Of a stretch of 64,000 nt of DNA, positions 1 through 10,400 are shown in pieces. This stretch comes from Galbibacter sp038433465 (GTDB lineage Bacteria > Bacteroidota > Bacteroidia > Flavobacteriales > Flavobacteriaceae): the NCBI RefSeq assembly GCF_038433465.1, contig NZ_JAESVF010000001.1, positions 62,001 to 126,000 of the forward strand, written 5' to 3'. The position numbers and the translations under genes are program-made. The notes under the pieces were generated by a model. It saw nothing but the letters and a program-made list of their open reading frames with translations. It made no database searches and was not told the origin of the DNA. The first letter of the stretch is position 1. Each line of letters starts with the position of its first letter.

Positions 1-1
1 T

Positions 2-2857
2 ACAGCTACAACTGTAGATGCTGAAGCTATTGACAAGAAAAGTGTTTCAAACATTTCTCAAGCTTTAGCTGGGGAAGCAGCTGGGGTACGTGTTATTAAC
101 ACTACTGGGCAGCCTGGACAAGCAGCTACAATCCGTATTCGTGGTTATGGTTCTGTAAACGGAAACAGAGACCCACTTTACATTGTTGATGGAGTTCCTT
201 TTGTAGGAAACATCAGTTCATTAAACCCTGCGGATATTAAATCGACTACCATCTTAAAAGATGCATCTGCAACAGCTATTTATGGTGCACGTGGAGCAAA
301 TGGGGTTGTTGTAATTACTACTAAAAATGGTAGAGGTCAAGAGGCTTACATTGAAGTAGAGACAAAAACTGGTCAGAACATGAGTTTAATTCCTCGTGCA
401 AAGACTATCAAATCTCCAGAGCAATACATCGCACTTGCATGGGAAGGTCTTTACAACAAAGGTAACATCAACGGACAAGATCCTGAAGCATATGCTAACG
501 CTAACCTTTTTAGCAATAACGGTATTTCTTCATTCTACAATATGTGGAATGTAGCAAACGGAGGTGAATTAATCGATCCTGCTACACGTCAAGTAAGAGA
601 AGGTGTAACAAGAAAGTACACACCTGAAAACTGGGAAGACTACGCGTTCCAACCAGCAAACCGTACGGAAGCTAACTTAAAAATTGGTGGTGGTAACGAA
701 AAAACAAGTTACTATACTTCATTTGGATATTTAAAAGATAACGGATACTCAATCAATTCTGACTTTGAGCGTATTTCTACACGTTTAAATTTAAATCACC
801 AAGTTAAAGATTGGTTAACTGGTTCTGTTAACTTAGGATATGCTATTTCTGATACAAACAACAATGGTCAGTCTTCAGATTCTGGAAGTGTTTTCTGGTT
901 TGTAGATAACATTCCTTCTATCTATCCTTTATACTTAAGAGATGCAAATGGAAACATTGTTGAAGATCCAATTTATGGTGGTCCTCAATACGACTACGGT
1001 GAAAACGGACGTGGATTTGGTGCATTGACAAATGCAATTGCAGATTCATACTACAGCACTAGTAATGCAAAACGCCATGAAATTAATGGTAGTGCAAACT
1101 TAGATTTTAAATTTTCAGATCATTTAACTTTTGAAAACCGTATAGGTCTTCAGTATTACAACAACAGTTATGATAGCCAAGGAAATCCATTCTACGGATC
1201 TAGCGCTAGTCAAAATGGATCTATTTTTAAATCTAAAACTGAACTTTTCAGCTACAATATCTTAAACTTATTACGCTACAAAAACCAATGGGGCAACCAC
1301 AGTTTTGAAGCTTTAGTAGCACACGAGGCTAACTCTTGGGAGCAAAAATACCTTTCTGCTTCTAAATTTAACTTAGTAGATCCAGACGGAACTGAGTTTA
1401 ACAATGCTGTTGGGTCTAACCCTCCAACATCTTACACTAATGATTATACATTAGAGAGTTACTTCGGACAAATCAACTACGATTTCGATAAAAAATACTT
1501 TATTTCAGGAACTATTCGTCGTGATGGATCTTCAAGATTCTTAAATGATAAATGGGGAACTTTCGGATCGTTAGGTGCTGCATGGGTTATTTCAAACGAA
1601 GACTTTATGCAAAGCCAAAATATCTTCAACAACTTAAAGCTTAAAGCTAGTTACGGTATTATTGGTGAGCAAGGTGGTGTTGGTTACTACCCTGGTTACG
1701 ATTTATACGAGTCTAGTAACTTAAACGGAAACATCTCTTTAGCATTTGATTCTAAAGGTAACCCAGATTTAACTTGGGAAACATCAAAAATGTTCCAAAC
1801 AGGAGTTGAAATGGGAATCGGAAACTTCCTTGATGTTGCTGTTGACTACTACGTTAAAAATACAGACGATTTAATTTTTGACAGAAGAGTTGGTCCATCT
1901 TTAGGATATGCAACAATCAAAGTAAACGATGGTCAATTAAGAAACAGTGGTTTAGAATTTGATGTACAAGCACACATCGTTCAAACTAAAGATTTCTACT
2001 TAGACTTTGGAGTAAACGGAGAGGTTTTAACAAATGAGTTAACTCAAATGCCAATCGATCCAGCAACAGGTGAAGAAAAAGTATTAAACATTGATGGATA
2101 CTTCGGGCAATCTCAAGGACATTCTATCTACGATTTCTACTTAAGAGAGTGGGCTGGTGTAGATTCTGCTACAGGATCTGCAATGTGGAACCAATACTAT
2201 TACGATGCTAATGGTGATGGTCAACGTCAAGCTGATGAAGATGCAATTTCTTCTATGACAGATTATTTAGCTGCAAATCCAGAGCGTGCAAATGCAATCG
2301 GACAAACAACTACAACTGTTTATCAAGAAGCTACTCAAAAATATGTTGGTAAATCTGCTATTCCAGATGTACGTGGAGCTTTCCGTTTATCAACAGGGTA
2401 CAAAGGATTTAGCTTAAGCGCTCAATTCTTATACGGAATTGGTGGATATTCTTACGACTTTGTTTACGCTCAATTAATGAGTAACGACCAAGTAGGTAAC
2501 GCTAACTACCACGTAGATATTCTTGACAGATGGCAACAACCAGGAGACATTACAAATGTTCCTAGATTATCTAGTAACGCTGATGGAGATACAAACTTCT
2601 CTTCCGCTTCAACTAGATTCTTAACAAAAGCTGATTATTTAAGCTTAAATAACATCCGTTTTGGATACCAAATCCCTAAAAATTACATCGAGCAAATTGG
2701 ACTTGCAGATATGGAATTTTGGGTAAGTGGAGATAACTTATTTTTATTCTCTGAGCGTGATGGATTTAATCCAACTGCAAGTGAAGCAGGTACTACAGGA
2801 TGGTACCAATATGCACCACTATCTACAATCACATTTGGTATAAGAGCTAAATTTTAA
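2..2857 (+). CDS. SusC/RagA-type TonB-linked outer-membrane transporter, 5'-truncated
   Basis: The reading frame is open from base 2, so the signal peptide and any N-terminal CarboxypepD_reg domain lie before the window. The first ~120 codons show the TonB plug: RIRGYGSVNGN, then LYIVDGVPF, then ATAIYGARGANGVVVITT, all hallmarks of SusC/RagA plugs. The rest is a long 22-strand-type barrel region ending in GIRAKF, with the terminal Phe usual for outer-membrane proteins. The internal ATG at 380 is not the start. The SusD partner follows after 7 bases, so the pair should form a lidded importer for a glycan or peptide. No glycoside hydrolase or peptidase lies downstream, so the substrate cannot be told. 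Confidence 0.95.
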   Translation, partial: TATTVDAEAIDKKSVSNISQALAGEAAGVRVINTTGQPGQAATIRIRGYGSVNGNRDPLYIVDGVPFVGNISSLNPADIKSTTILKDASATAIYGARGANGVVVITTKNGRGQEAYIEVETKTGQNMSLIPRAKTIKSPEQYIALAWEGLYNKGNINGQDPEAYANANLFSNNGISSFYNMWNVANGGELIDPATRQVREGVTRKYTPENWEDYAFQPANRTEANLKIGGGNEKTSYYTSFGYLKDNGYSINSDFERISTRLNLNHQVKDWLTGSVNLGYAISDTNNNGQSSDSGSVFWFVDNIPSIYPLYLRDANGNIVEDPIYGGPQYDYGENGRGFGALTNAIADSYYSTSNAKRHEINGSANLDFKFSDHLTFENRIGLQYYNNSYDSQGNPFYGSSASQNGSIFKSKTELFSYNILNLLRYKNQWGNHSFEALVAHEANSWEQKYLSASKFNLVDPDGTEFNNAVGSNPPTSYTNDYTLESYFGQINYDFDKKYFISGTIRRDGSSRFLNDKWGTFGSLGAAWVISNEDFMQSQNIFNNLKLKASYGIIGEQGGVGYYPGYDLYESSNLNGNISLAFDSKGNPDLTWETSKMFQTGVEMGIGNFLDVAVDYYVKNTDDLIFDRRVGPSLGYATIKVNDGQLRNSGLEFDVQAHIVQTKDFYLDFGVNGEVLTNELTQMPIDPATGEEKVLNIDGYFGQSQGHSIYDFYLREWAGVDSATGSAMWNQYYYDANGDGQRQADEDAISSMTDYLAANPERANAIGQTTTTVYQEATQKYVGKSAIPDVRGAFRLSTGYKGFSLSAQFLYGIGGYSYDFVYAQLMSNDQVGNANYHVDILDRWQQPGDITNVPRLSSNADGDTNFSSASTRFLTKADYLSLNNIRFGYQIPKNYIEQIGLADMEFWVSGDNLFLFSERDGFNPTASEAGTTGWYQYAPLSTITFGIRAKF

Positions 2858-2864
2858 TTAAAAA

Positions 2865-4337
2865 ATGACAAAGATGAAATCTAAAATATTTTTAACAGCA
2901 CTTGCAGGAGCTCTAACTTTTGCAAGTTGTAGCGACGATTTCTTGGAGACTGAGCCTACAGAGTTCATCTCTGCAGATCAAATCGCAGACGCTTCTGAGC
3001 TAAACCCAGGGTTACAAGCAGCAAACGTCTCTGGACTTTATTCAACGATGTACATTACTGGTTCTGGAGGTACAAACTTAGACCATGATGATTTCGGACA
3101 AAAAGGATACGATATCTATTCAGATTTATTATCTGGAGATATGGTTTTAGGAGCTTTAAACTACGGTTGGTATTCTGGAATCTCTCAGTTACAATCAACA
3201 ATCGACTTTACTGATACTGACAACTACAAGCCTTGGAGATATTACTACAGAATTATCTTCGGAGCGAACAACGTTATTGGAGCATTTGGAGGTAATGATG
3301 CAACTCCAGAAACTGATGAAGCAAAACACTTCATGGGGCAAGCTAAAGCTATGCGTGCATATGCATACTTTTACCTAGCAAACCTTTTTTCTGAAGGATA
3401 TGACGCTTCTACTCCTATTTTACCAATTTATACTGATACTGAAGCACCAAACCAACCATTATCTCCTGCTTCAGATGTGTACGATTTAATTATTAGCGAC
3501 TTAGAAGATGCTGTAAGTTTACTAAGTACTTTTTCTCGTACAGATAAAAGTGAAATTGATCAAGACGTAGCAAAAGGATTGTTGGCATACGCACATGCTG
3601 CTATCGGAAACAATGCTGAAGCTAAAACACTTACTAAAGAAATTATCGACGGTGGAAGATTCCAAATCGCAACTGCCGATGAAGCTTTAGGAGGTTTCAA
3701 CAGCGTTACACAACCAGGATGGATGTGGGGAATCGATTTAACATTAGACAACGGTCTTGACCTAGTTTCTTGGTGGGGACAAGTTGACGTGTTTACCTAT
3801 AGCTATGCTTGGGTTGGAGACGTAAAATCTATCGATGATGGTTTGTATGATGCAATCCCAGAAGATGATGTTCGTAAAGAACAGTTTGTAGATGTATACG
3901 AAATAGGGCAAAAAGCGCCAATCAACAAATTCTATGATCCTGCTAGAGTTATCGGTGGACAACGTTACATCGAAACAGATTATGTGTATATGAGAATTGC
4001 TGAAATGTATTTATTAAATGCTGAAGTTTCTGCTAAAACAGGAGATGAAGCAAATGCAATTGCAATGCTTAAAGTATTAATGGACGAAAGAGTTGACGAT
4101 TCTTCTTACTTAGATGGATTATCAGGTCAAGCTTTATTAGACGAAATTTACCTACAAACAAGAATTGAACTTTGGGGTGAAGGAAAAAGCTACTTAGCTA
4201 TGAAACGTAACAAAGCTACAATCACAAGAGGTCCAAACCACTTGTCGTTCCCAAATCAATCATTCTCTTATGACGATGATAGATTAAGTTTAGAAATTCC
4301 TCAATTGGAAATTCAAAACAATCCAAATATCAACTAA
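2865..4337 (+). CDS. SusD/RagB-family nutrient-binding outer-membrane lipoprotein
   Basis: 490 residues, the usual SusD length. The N-terminus is a lipoprotein signal ending FASC-S, so the lipidated Cys is residue 22 and the protein sits on the outer-membrane surface as the lid of the preceding SusC. The C-terminal RIELWGEGKSYLAMKRN matches the SusD signature of a helix ending in a GEG-R/K-x-x-x-KR motif. The start at 2865 has a second ATG three codons on, which is equally possible. It is translationally close to susC (7-base gap) and is followed by a strong terminator, so the operon ends here without an accompanying enzyme. Confidence 0.94.
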   Translation: MTKMKSKIFLTALAGALTFASCSDDFLETEPTEFISADQIADASELNPGLQAANVSGLYSTMYITGSGGTNLDHDDFGQKGYDIYSDLLSGDMVLGALNYGWYSGISQLQSTIDFTDTDNYKPWRYYYRIIFGANNVIGAFGGNDATPETDEAKHFMGQAKAMRAYAYFYLANLFSEGYDASTPILPIYTDTEAPNQPLSPASDVYDLIISDLEDAVSLLSTFSRTDKSEIDQDVAKGLLAYAHAAIGNNAEAKTLTKEIIDGGRFQIATADEALGGFNSVTQPGWMWGIDLTLDNGLDLVSWWGQVDVFTYSYAWVGDVKSIDDGLYDAIPEDDVRKEQFVDVYEIGQKAPINKFYDPARVIGGQRYIETDYVYMRIAEMYLLNAEVSAKTGDEANAIAMLKVLMDERVDDSSYLDGLSGQALLDEIYLQTRIELWGEGKSYLAMKRNKATITRGPNHLSFPNQSFSYDDDRLSLEIPQLEIQNNPNIN

Positions 4338-4360
4338 TTTAATTGATATTATAAAACATA

Positions 4361-4387
4361 AACCACCTCCAAAAGAGGTGGTTTTTT
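4361..4387 (+). terminator. Rho-independent terminator of the susCD operon
   Basis: AACCACCTC and GAGGTGGTT form a 9-bp stem with a 5-base loop, followed by a run of T. It lies 24 bases after the susD stop. Confidence 0.85.
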
Positions 4388-4391
4388 TATG

Positions 4392-4399
4392 TACATTTG
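4392..4399 (+). promoter_or_regulatory. Bacteroidota -7 promoter box for rlmB (TACATTTG)
   Basis: TACATTTG is a perfect match to TAnnTTTG and ends 4 bases before the ATG at 4404, directly after the T-run of the susD terminator. The predicted transcription start is at or very near the start codon, so the mRNA would be leaderless or nearly so. No convincing -33 TTG was seen at the usual spacing. Confidence 0.6.
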
Positions 4400-4403
4400 T
4401 CAC

Positions 4404-5138
4404 ATGGAAAACAACTACCAAATATTTGGAATTAGAGCTATTATTGAAGCTATTCAAGCAGGAAAAACTATTGATAAAATTTTTATTCAAAAAGGATTAA
4501 AAGGAAGTCTTTTTCAAGAACTAGAAACCCTTATCAGAAAAGAACAAATCAATACTTCGTATGTTCCTGTAGAAAAGTTGAATAGACTTACTAAAAGTAA
4601 TCACCAAGGGGTAGTTGCCAATATTTCTCCAATCGAATTTCACGATATAGAAAACCTTATTCTACAAACAATAGAATCGGGTGTTACTCCCCTATTTTTA
4701 TTGTTAGATCAACTCTCAGATGTTCGAAATTTCGGAGCTATTATTCGTACTGCAGAATGTACAGGCGTACACGGAATTATCATTCAGAAAAAAGGAGCTG
4801 CACCAATAAATGCCGATACTGTAAAAACATCAGCGGGAGCTGCTTTTAAAGTGCCTATTTGCAAAGTTGACCATATTAAAGATGCTGTTTTCCATATGCA
4901 AGCATCGGGTATTCAAGTAGTGGCTGCCACCGAAAAAACTAACGACACCCTTTACGACGCCAACTTTACATTACCGACTGCAATTATTATGGGTGCTGAA
5001 GATGTTGGAATATCTCCTTCTATATTAAAAATTGCCGATCAAAAAGCAAAACTTCCGTTACTTGGCGAAATTCAATCGCTTAACGTATCAGTAGCATGTG
5101 GTGCGTTTTTATATGAAGCTGTAAGACAGCGATTGTAG
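4404..5138 (+). CDS. rlmB: 23S rRNA (guanosine-2'-O-)methyltransferase RlmB-like (SpoU/TrmH family)
   Basis: A SpoU/TrmH-superfamily trefoil-knot methyltransferase. The N-terminal substrate-binding domain begins IFGIRAIIEAIQAGK. The three SpoU motifs follow: NFGAIIRTAECTGV, IMGAEDVGIS and LNVSVACGAFLYE. The family methylates a 2'-OH of rRNA; RlmB modifies G2251 of 23S rRNA (E. coli numbering). I chose the ATG at 4404 (MENNYQIFG) over 4389 because the upstream ATG lies inside the promoter box and the family usually starts just before the IFG motif. A second SpoU gene at 61038 is shorter and lacks the N-terminal domain. Confidence 0.9.
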   Translation: MENNYQIFGIRAIIEAIQAGKTIDKIFIQKGLKGSLFQELETLIRKEQINTSYVPVEKLNRLTKSNHQGVVANISPIEFHDIENLILQTIESGVTPLFLLLDQLSDVRNFGAIIRTAECTGVHGIIIQKKGAAPINADTVKTSAGAAFKVPICKVDHIKDAVFHMQASGIQVVAATEKTNDTLYDANFTLPTAIIMGAEDVGISPSILKIADQKAKLPLLGEIQSLNVSVACGAFLYEAVRQRL

Positions 5139-5157
5139 GTTGTTGATTTACGAGTTT

Positions 5158-5184
5158 TGACTTTTAAATAGGTTGATTTTATCT
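5158..5184 (+). repeat. Possible 3'-end relic of the intergenic repeat family
   Basis: GACTTTTAAATAGGTTGATTTTATC resembles the 3' edge of repeat copy B (GCTTTTTAAATAGGTCAATTTTATC). It lies between the convergent rlmB and rhomboid genes and has the same orientation as the other copies. It is short and A+T-rich, so chance similarity is possible. Confidence 0.3.
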
Positions 5185-5211
5185 AAAAATATACTCACCT
5201 ATATATTATAC

Positions 5212-5955
5212 CTAGCCAACTGAGTTATTTGTATTTTTATAATGATAAATCACCTCTAACGGAGGATTTTGAGGTTCTTGAGTGATTTCTTCAATATTTT
5301 CAATGAAATTCCCATCAGCATCAAAATGTTTTAAAAAAGGATCGTCGGCTTCATTAAAATCGGCTCGCTCCCAATCATACTTTTCTTTCTGAAATGTTTC
5401 CGTTTTAAAAAGCAAAGCGAACATCAATCCTACTATAAAACCAGAAAGATGTCCTTCCCATGAAACTTTATCTTCCACCGGAAAAATAAACCAAAACATA
5501 CTTCCGTAGACAAAAACGACTACTAACGAAAGTGCTACCAACCTTCTTGTCTTCGTAAAAATTCCTTTAAAAAATATAAAACTCACCAACACATATATGA
5601 GTCCGCTAGCGCCAATATGATAAGCTGGCCTCCCGATAAGCCATGTAAAAAAACCACTAAGAAGAATACCAAATAACAATACTTTCCAACTTATCTTCTG
5701 ATAAAAATAAAACAGCGTAGCGCTTAATATCATTAACGGAAGCGTGTTACTATAAAGGTGTTCTACCGAACTGTGTATAAACGGACTAAAAATGATTCCT
5801 TTTAAACCCCTTAGTGTTCGTGGATAAATACCAAATTCCCTAAAATCGTGACCAAAAGTAAGCTCAAACCAATACACAGTCCAGATGGTAAGTCCGAAGA
5901 AAAGCGGATAAATAAGTATCCAGAGCGAAAAATGTAGCGTACTTTTTTGTTGCAT
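5212..5955 (-). CDS. Rhomboid-family intramembrane serine protease
   Basis: 247 residues with about six hydrophobic segments. The rhomboid catalytic dyad is visible: Ser117 in GASG and His169 in EGHLSGFIVG. The conserved HLYSN (His66, Asn70) in an earlier membrane helix contributes the oxyanion site. Family members cleave transmembrane segments of other membrane proteins in the inner membrane; no substrate is suggested by the neighbours. The acidic C-terminal tail (about residues 195-247) is cytoplasmic and not part of the fold. It is convergent with rlmB and divergent from rarA. Confidence 0.9.
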   Translation of the reverse strand: MQQKSTLHFSLWILIYPLFFGLTIWTVYWFELTFGHDFREFGIYPRTLRGLKGIIFSPFIHSSVEHLYSNTLPLMILSATLFYFYQKISWKVLLFGILLSGFFTWLIGRPAYHIGASGLIYVLVSFIFFKGIFTKTRRLVALSLVVVFVYGSMFWFIFPVEDKVSWEGHLSGFIVGLMFALLFKTETFQKEKYDWERADFNEADDPFLKHFDADGNFIENIEEITQEPQNPPLEVIYHYKNTNNSVG

Positions 5956-6061
5956 ACAACAACTATATCAAAATTAAATCCAAACTAAATTTACTGATAT
6001 TTTGGCAGAACAAACAACTTGAACTTATACAAAATTGAAGCTGCACACCGTATAAATTTTG

Positions 6062-6069
6062 TAATTTTG
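6062..6069 (+). promoter_or_regulatory. -7 promoter box for rarA (TAATTTTG)
   Basis: TAATTTTG matches TAnnTTTG and ends 4 bases before the rarA ATG, so the transcript should be almost leaderless. A TTG at 6035-6037 is 24 bases upstream, a little beyond the usual -33 spacing. Confidence 0.55.
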
Positions 6070-6073
6070 GAGT

Positions 6074-7351
6074 ATGAATGAACCTTTAGCAGAACGCATC
6101 CGCCCTAAAAATTTAGCGCAATACATAAGTCAGAAACACCTTGTCGGAAACGATGGCTCGTTGACAGCCCAGATACAAACTGGCAACATCCCCTCCTTAA
6201 TTTTATGGGGACCTCCAGGCACAGGTAAAACGACACTTGCAAACATTATTGCTACGGAAAGTAAACGTCCGTTTTATACTTTAAGTGCAATTAATAGTGG
6301 CGTAAAAGACATTCGTGAAGTCATTGAAAAAGCAAAGCAAAGTGGCGGACTTTTTACAACCAAAAACCCTATTTTGTTTATCGATGAGATTCATAGATTT
6401 AGCAAATCGCAACAAGATTCTTTATTGGCCGCTGTTGAAAAGGGATGGATTACTTTGGTTGGCGCCACCACAGAAAACCCGAGTTTTGAGGTTATTCCAG
6501 CACTACTTTCTAGATGTCAAGTTTACATTTTAAATGCTTTTGATAAAGATGATTTAGAAGCCCTTTTACATAGAGCTTTAAAAGAAGATAGCATACTTTC
6601 TAAGAAGAATATTACCCTTAAAGAAACCGAAGCTTTACTTAGACTTTCGGGAGGAGATGGTAGAAAATTACTGAATATTTTTGAGCTTGTTATTAATTCA
6701 GAAAACACCGAAAGCGTAATTATTACCAACGATTTGGTAATGAAAAAGGTGCAAAAAAACACGGTGCTTTATGATAAAACTGGTGAACAACATTACGATA
6801 TCATTTCTGCATTTATAAAGTCGATACGAGGAAGCGACCCAAATGGTGCGGTTTATTGGTTGGCAAGAATGATTGAAGGTGGCGAGGATGTAAAATTTAT
6901 AGCCCGCCGTATGATTATTTCAGCTTCGGAAGACATCGGGAATGCAAATCCAACAGCGCTTGTAATTGCCAACAACACTTTTCAGGCAGTTACCACTATT
7001 GGGTATCCTGAAGCTCGAATCATTTTGAGTCAGTGTGCAATCTATTTGGCAACATCAGCAAAAAGTAATGCTTCCTACGAGGCTATCAATACTGCAATTA
7101 GCACTGTTAAACAAACTGGAGATTTATCGGTTCCTATTCATCTAAGAAATGCTCCAACCAAACTTATGAAAGATTTGGGGTATGGCGAAGATTATAAATA
7201 TTCACACGCCTATCCTAACAATTTTGTTCAGCAAGAATTCCTTCCAGACGAACTTCAAAATAAAACTTTTTACACCCCAGGAAACAATCAAAGAGAGAAT
7301 GCGCTTAGAGATTTCCTAAAAAACAGATGGGAAAACAAGTATAATTATTAA
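6074..7351 (+). CDS. rarA: Replication-associated recombination protein A (AAA+ ATPase)
   Basis: 425 residues, full length for RarA/MgsA. Walker A GPPGTGKT is at residues 46-53 and Walker B LFIDEIHRF around Asp104-Glu105. Sensor 1 (GATTENPSFEV) and the arginine-finger segment (LLSRCQV) follow. The C-terminal MgsA region includes the family signature GSDPNGAVYWLARM and the helical block with ASEDIGNANP. RarA acts at stalled replication forks with SSB and RecA. It is a single-gene unit, with its own promoter box just upstream and another promoter before the next gene. Confidence 0.95.
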   Translation: MNEPLAERIRPKNLAQYISQKHLVGNDGSLTAQIQTGNIPSLILWGPPGTGKTTLANIIATESKRPFYTLSAINSGVKDIREVIEKAKQSGGLFTTKNPILFIDEIHRFSKSQQDSLLAAVEKGWITLVGATTENPSFEVIPALLSRCQVYILNAFDKDDLEALLHRALKEDSILSKKNITLKETEALLRLSGGDGRKLLNIFELVINSENTESVIITNDLVMKKVQKNTVLYDKTGEQHYDIISAFIKSIRGSDPNGAVYWLARMIEGGEDVKFIARRMIISASEDIGNANPTALVIANNTFQAVTTIGYPEARIILSQCAIYLATSAKSNASYEAINTAISTVKQTGDLSVPIHLRNAPTKLMKDLGYGEDYKYSHAYPNNFVQQEFLPDELQNKTFYTPGNNQRENALRDFLKNRWENKYNY

Positions 7352-7403
7352 AAATAGTATAAAATTTAGAAAATAAATACTACTGTAGTACTGATTATAA
7401 TCA

Positions 7404-7411
7404 TATCTTTG
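7404..7411 (+). promoter_or_regulatory. -7 promoter box for the giant metalloprotease (TATCTTTG)
   Basis: TATCTTTG is a perfect TAnnTTTG match 81 bases before the ATG at 7493. It implies a 5' leader of about 75 bases, much longer than for rlmB or rarA. Confidence 0.6.
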
Positions 7412-7492
7412 TAAAAAAGTTTGATTTACAAGAAATTAAACTGACATTTTTACAATCAAAAATCGTATATTTAATACAAATTCCTACAGTGT

Positions 7493-10400
7493 ATGAAGAT
7501 AAATTACTATATACAAGGAATCTTTTTCCTGATACTTATTTTATGTAGCTCAATAGTTTCTGCGCAAGAAATTCAAGAATGTGGTGCTGTTAAAACTGAA
7601 GAATATGATAATTTCCTCAGAGAGAATAGAGAGACTATAGAAGCTTATGAGCAAGAATTTTTTCAGCTTAAAAAAACCAGAAGTGCAGGTAGGAATACAA
7701 ATGAGAAAACTTCAATTCCTATACATGCCATTCCAATAGCTCGTACAGATGGTACAGGAAGATTGAGTGATGCCGATATTGAAATTGCTATCAATTCGAT
7801 GAATTCATTTTTTGGTGATATGAATATCGAGTTTTTCATTTGTTCGATTGCTCCAACTATCGAAGACGACGATTTATATATTTTCCGAAGTAAAGCGGAA
7901 ACCGATGCTGGCGATGACGACGAAGATTTGCTATACGATGGTGGTTACATCCAAGAAAATATCGTAAACATTGTTTTCACTAACCTGCAACCGTTAAATG
8001 GTTATGCTTATTATCCTGGAGGGAAAGACTTAATAGTAATGCGTAATTCTGTTTCTACTAACGGAACAACAATTTCCCATGAAATGGGACACTTTTACGG
8101 ACTACAACATACGCACAATGCAGCAGATGGCTCCGAAGGAGAAGATATGATAGAATTGGTAGATGGATCCAATTGTGCTATTGCTGGAGACACCTTTTGC
8201 GACACCCCAGCAGACCCAGATATTAGTGGATTGGTAAATTCAGATTGTGAATATACAGGTACTGTACAAGATCCAAATGGAGATTTCTACGCTCCAGATG
8301 TAACCAATTTAATGTCGTACGGGAGAAGAGACTGTAGAAATAAATTTAGCCTTGAGCAACAGGCAAGAGTGTATGCAGTTTTAAAAACTTCAAGAGGAGA
8401 CTTTGTTTGTCCAGATATTAGTATTGACGCAAGTGCAGATGTATTATCTACTTGTGAAAATTCTCTCACTGTAAACTTTACAGACAATAGTACAAATGCA
8501 ACTACATGGGCGTGGGATTTCGATACCGATGGTACAGTTGATAGTAACGATCAAAACCCTAGTTATACGTATTCTGAAGGAACATTTTTTCCTTCACTTA
8601 CCATTTCAAACGGAACACAAACCATTTCTAAAACATTTTATAGCATCCCTATTAGCGTAGGTGTACAAAACACTTTACCTGTAGATGACAACTTAAACAG
8701 TTATACTTCTGCAAATGATAGTGGATGGCAATCTGTACCAGCTTCATCTGGATTTAAATGGTTATCGAATACTGGTGGAACTCCTTCTTCTGGTACAGGA
8801 CCATTAGCCGATGCTGATGCCAGTGGAACATACTTTTACACCGAAGCTTCAGCATCCGACGGAGAAAGTTACAGTTCTGGAGATGAAGCAACACTTCTTT
8901 CTCCATGTACAACTTTAGGAGAACATTCTATTTTAACTTTTCAATATCATATGTATGCTACAGACCTTCCTAGAATGGGAAGTTTACATGTTGACGTCAC
9001 CACAGATAATGGCGCAACTTATATTGAAGATGTAATGGATCCAATTATTGGGGTTCAGCAAGAAAATCAAAGCGACGCTTATAAAACTGCAAGAGTCGAT
9101 CTTTCTGATTACGCAGGTCAAGTTGTAAAATATCGATTTAGAGCTGTGTATGCTAGTTACCAATCGGATATTGCTATTGATAATATTATAATTCAAGATG
9201 AATCTGAAGTTAAGTTTGAAGCAAGTACATACTCATCCGATTGTCAAGCAACTGCAACTATAAATTTCACTGACGAAAGTTACCTTCTTTCGGGCCCCGT
9301 TACTTCATGGGCTTGGGATTTAGATGGAGATGGAACAACCGATAGCACTGCTCAAAATCCGACTTATAATTTTACTGAAGCAGGAACTTTTACAGTAACG
9401 CTTACTGCATCTAATAGTACGGAGAGTCTGTCTAAAACATTTACTGAAAAACCAATTATTATTGGTGCGGAAAAAACTGCTCCTTACGAAGAAAAGTTCA
9501 CAGATTTTACTACAGGGGTTGAAATAAATGAAAATGGATGGACAACAATCCCTTCATCCAATGGTTATACATGGTTAACAAACGTAGGTGGAACATCAAG
9601 TAACAACACGGGGCCTACCTCAGATGGAGACGGAAGCACTACTGCCAATTACGCTTATACTGAAGCCGGAGGAAGTATTTCATATCCTGAAGGAGATGAA
9701 ACTTCATTAATTTCGCCTTGTGTTAAATTGGGGCTCAATTCAAAACTACTTTACAAATATCACATTTTTAGCACCTCCAGTAGTTTTGGAAGTCTACATG
9801 TTGATATAAGTATTGATAATGGTGTTTCATACACAGAAATTATTTCCTATGAAGATCCTGTCACAACATTAGGTGATTTTATTGACGAAGAAATTGACCT
9901 CTCAGCATACGACAATCAAATAGTAAATATTAGATTTAGAGCAATTAAGGGAAATACATCGCGAAATGATATTGCAGTAGATAACATTATATTTAAAAGT
10001 GGCTCTGAAATACATTTCTCCGCAGATACGTACAGCTCTAACTGTCAATCTACCGCAACTATTAATTTTACAGATGAAAGTTCACTTGTTTCAGGCCCTA
10101 TCACGGCATGGGCATGGGATTTTGATAGTGACGGAACAGTTGACAGTACAGAAGAAAATCCTAGTTATGAATTTACCCAGGAAGGAACTTTTAATGTAAC
10201 TCTGACTGTTTCGAATAGTTCAGAATCATTATCAAAAACATTTACAGAAACTCCTATTACTATTGGGGGTGAAAAACAAATTGCATATTCACAAGATTTT
10301 ACTGATTTTACCTCAGACGTAGAAGTAAATGAAGACGGATGGACAACAGTGCCTTCTCCAAATGGATATACTTGGTTAGCGCATTTTGGAGGAACTTCAA

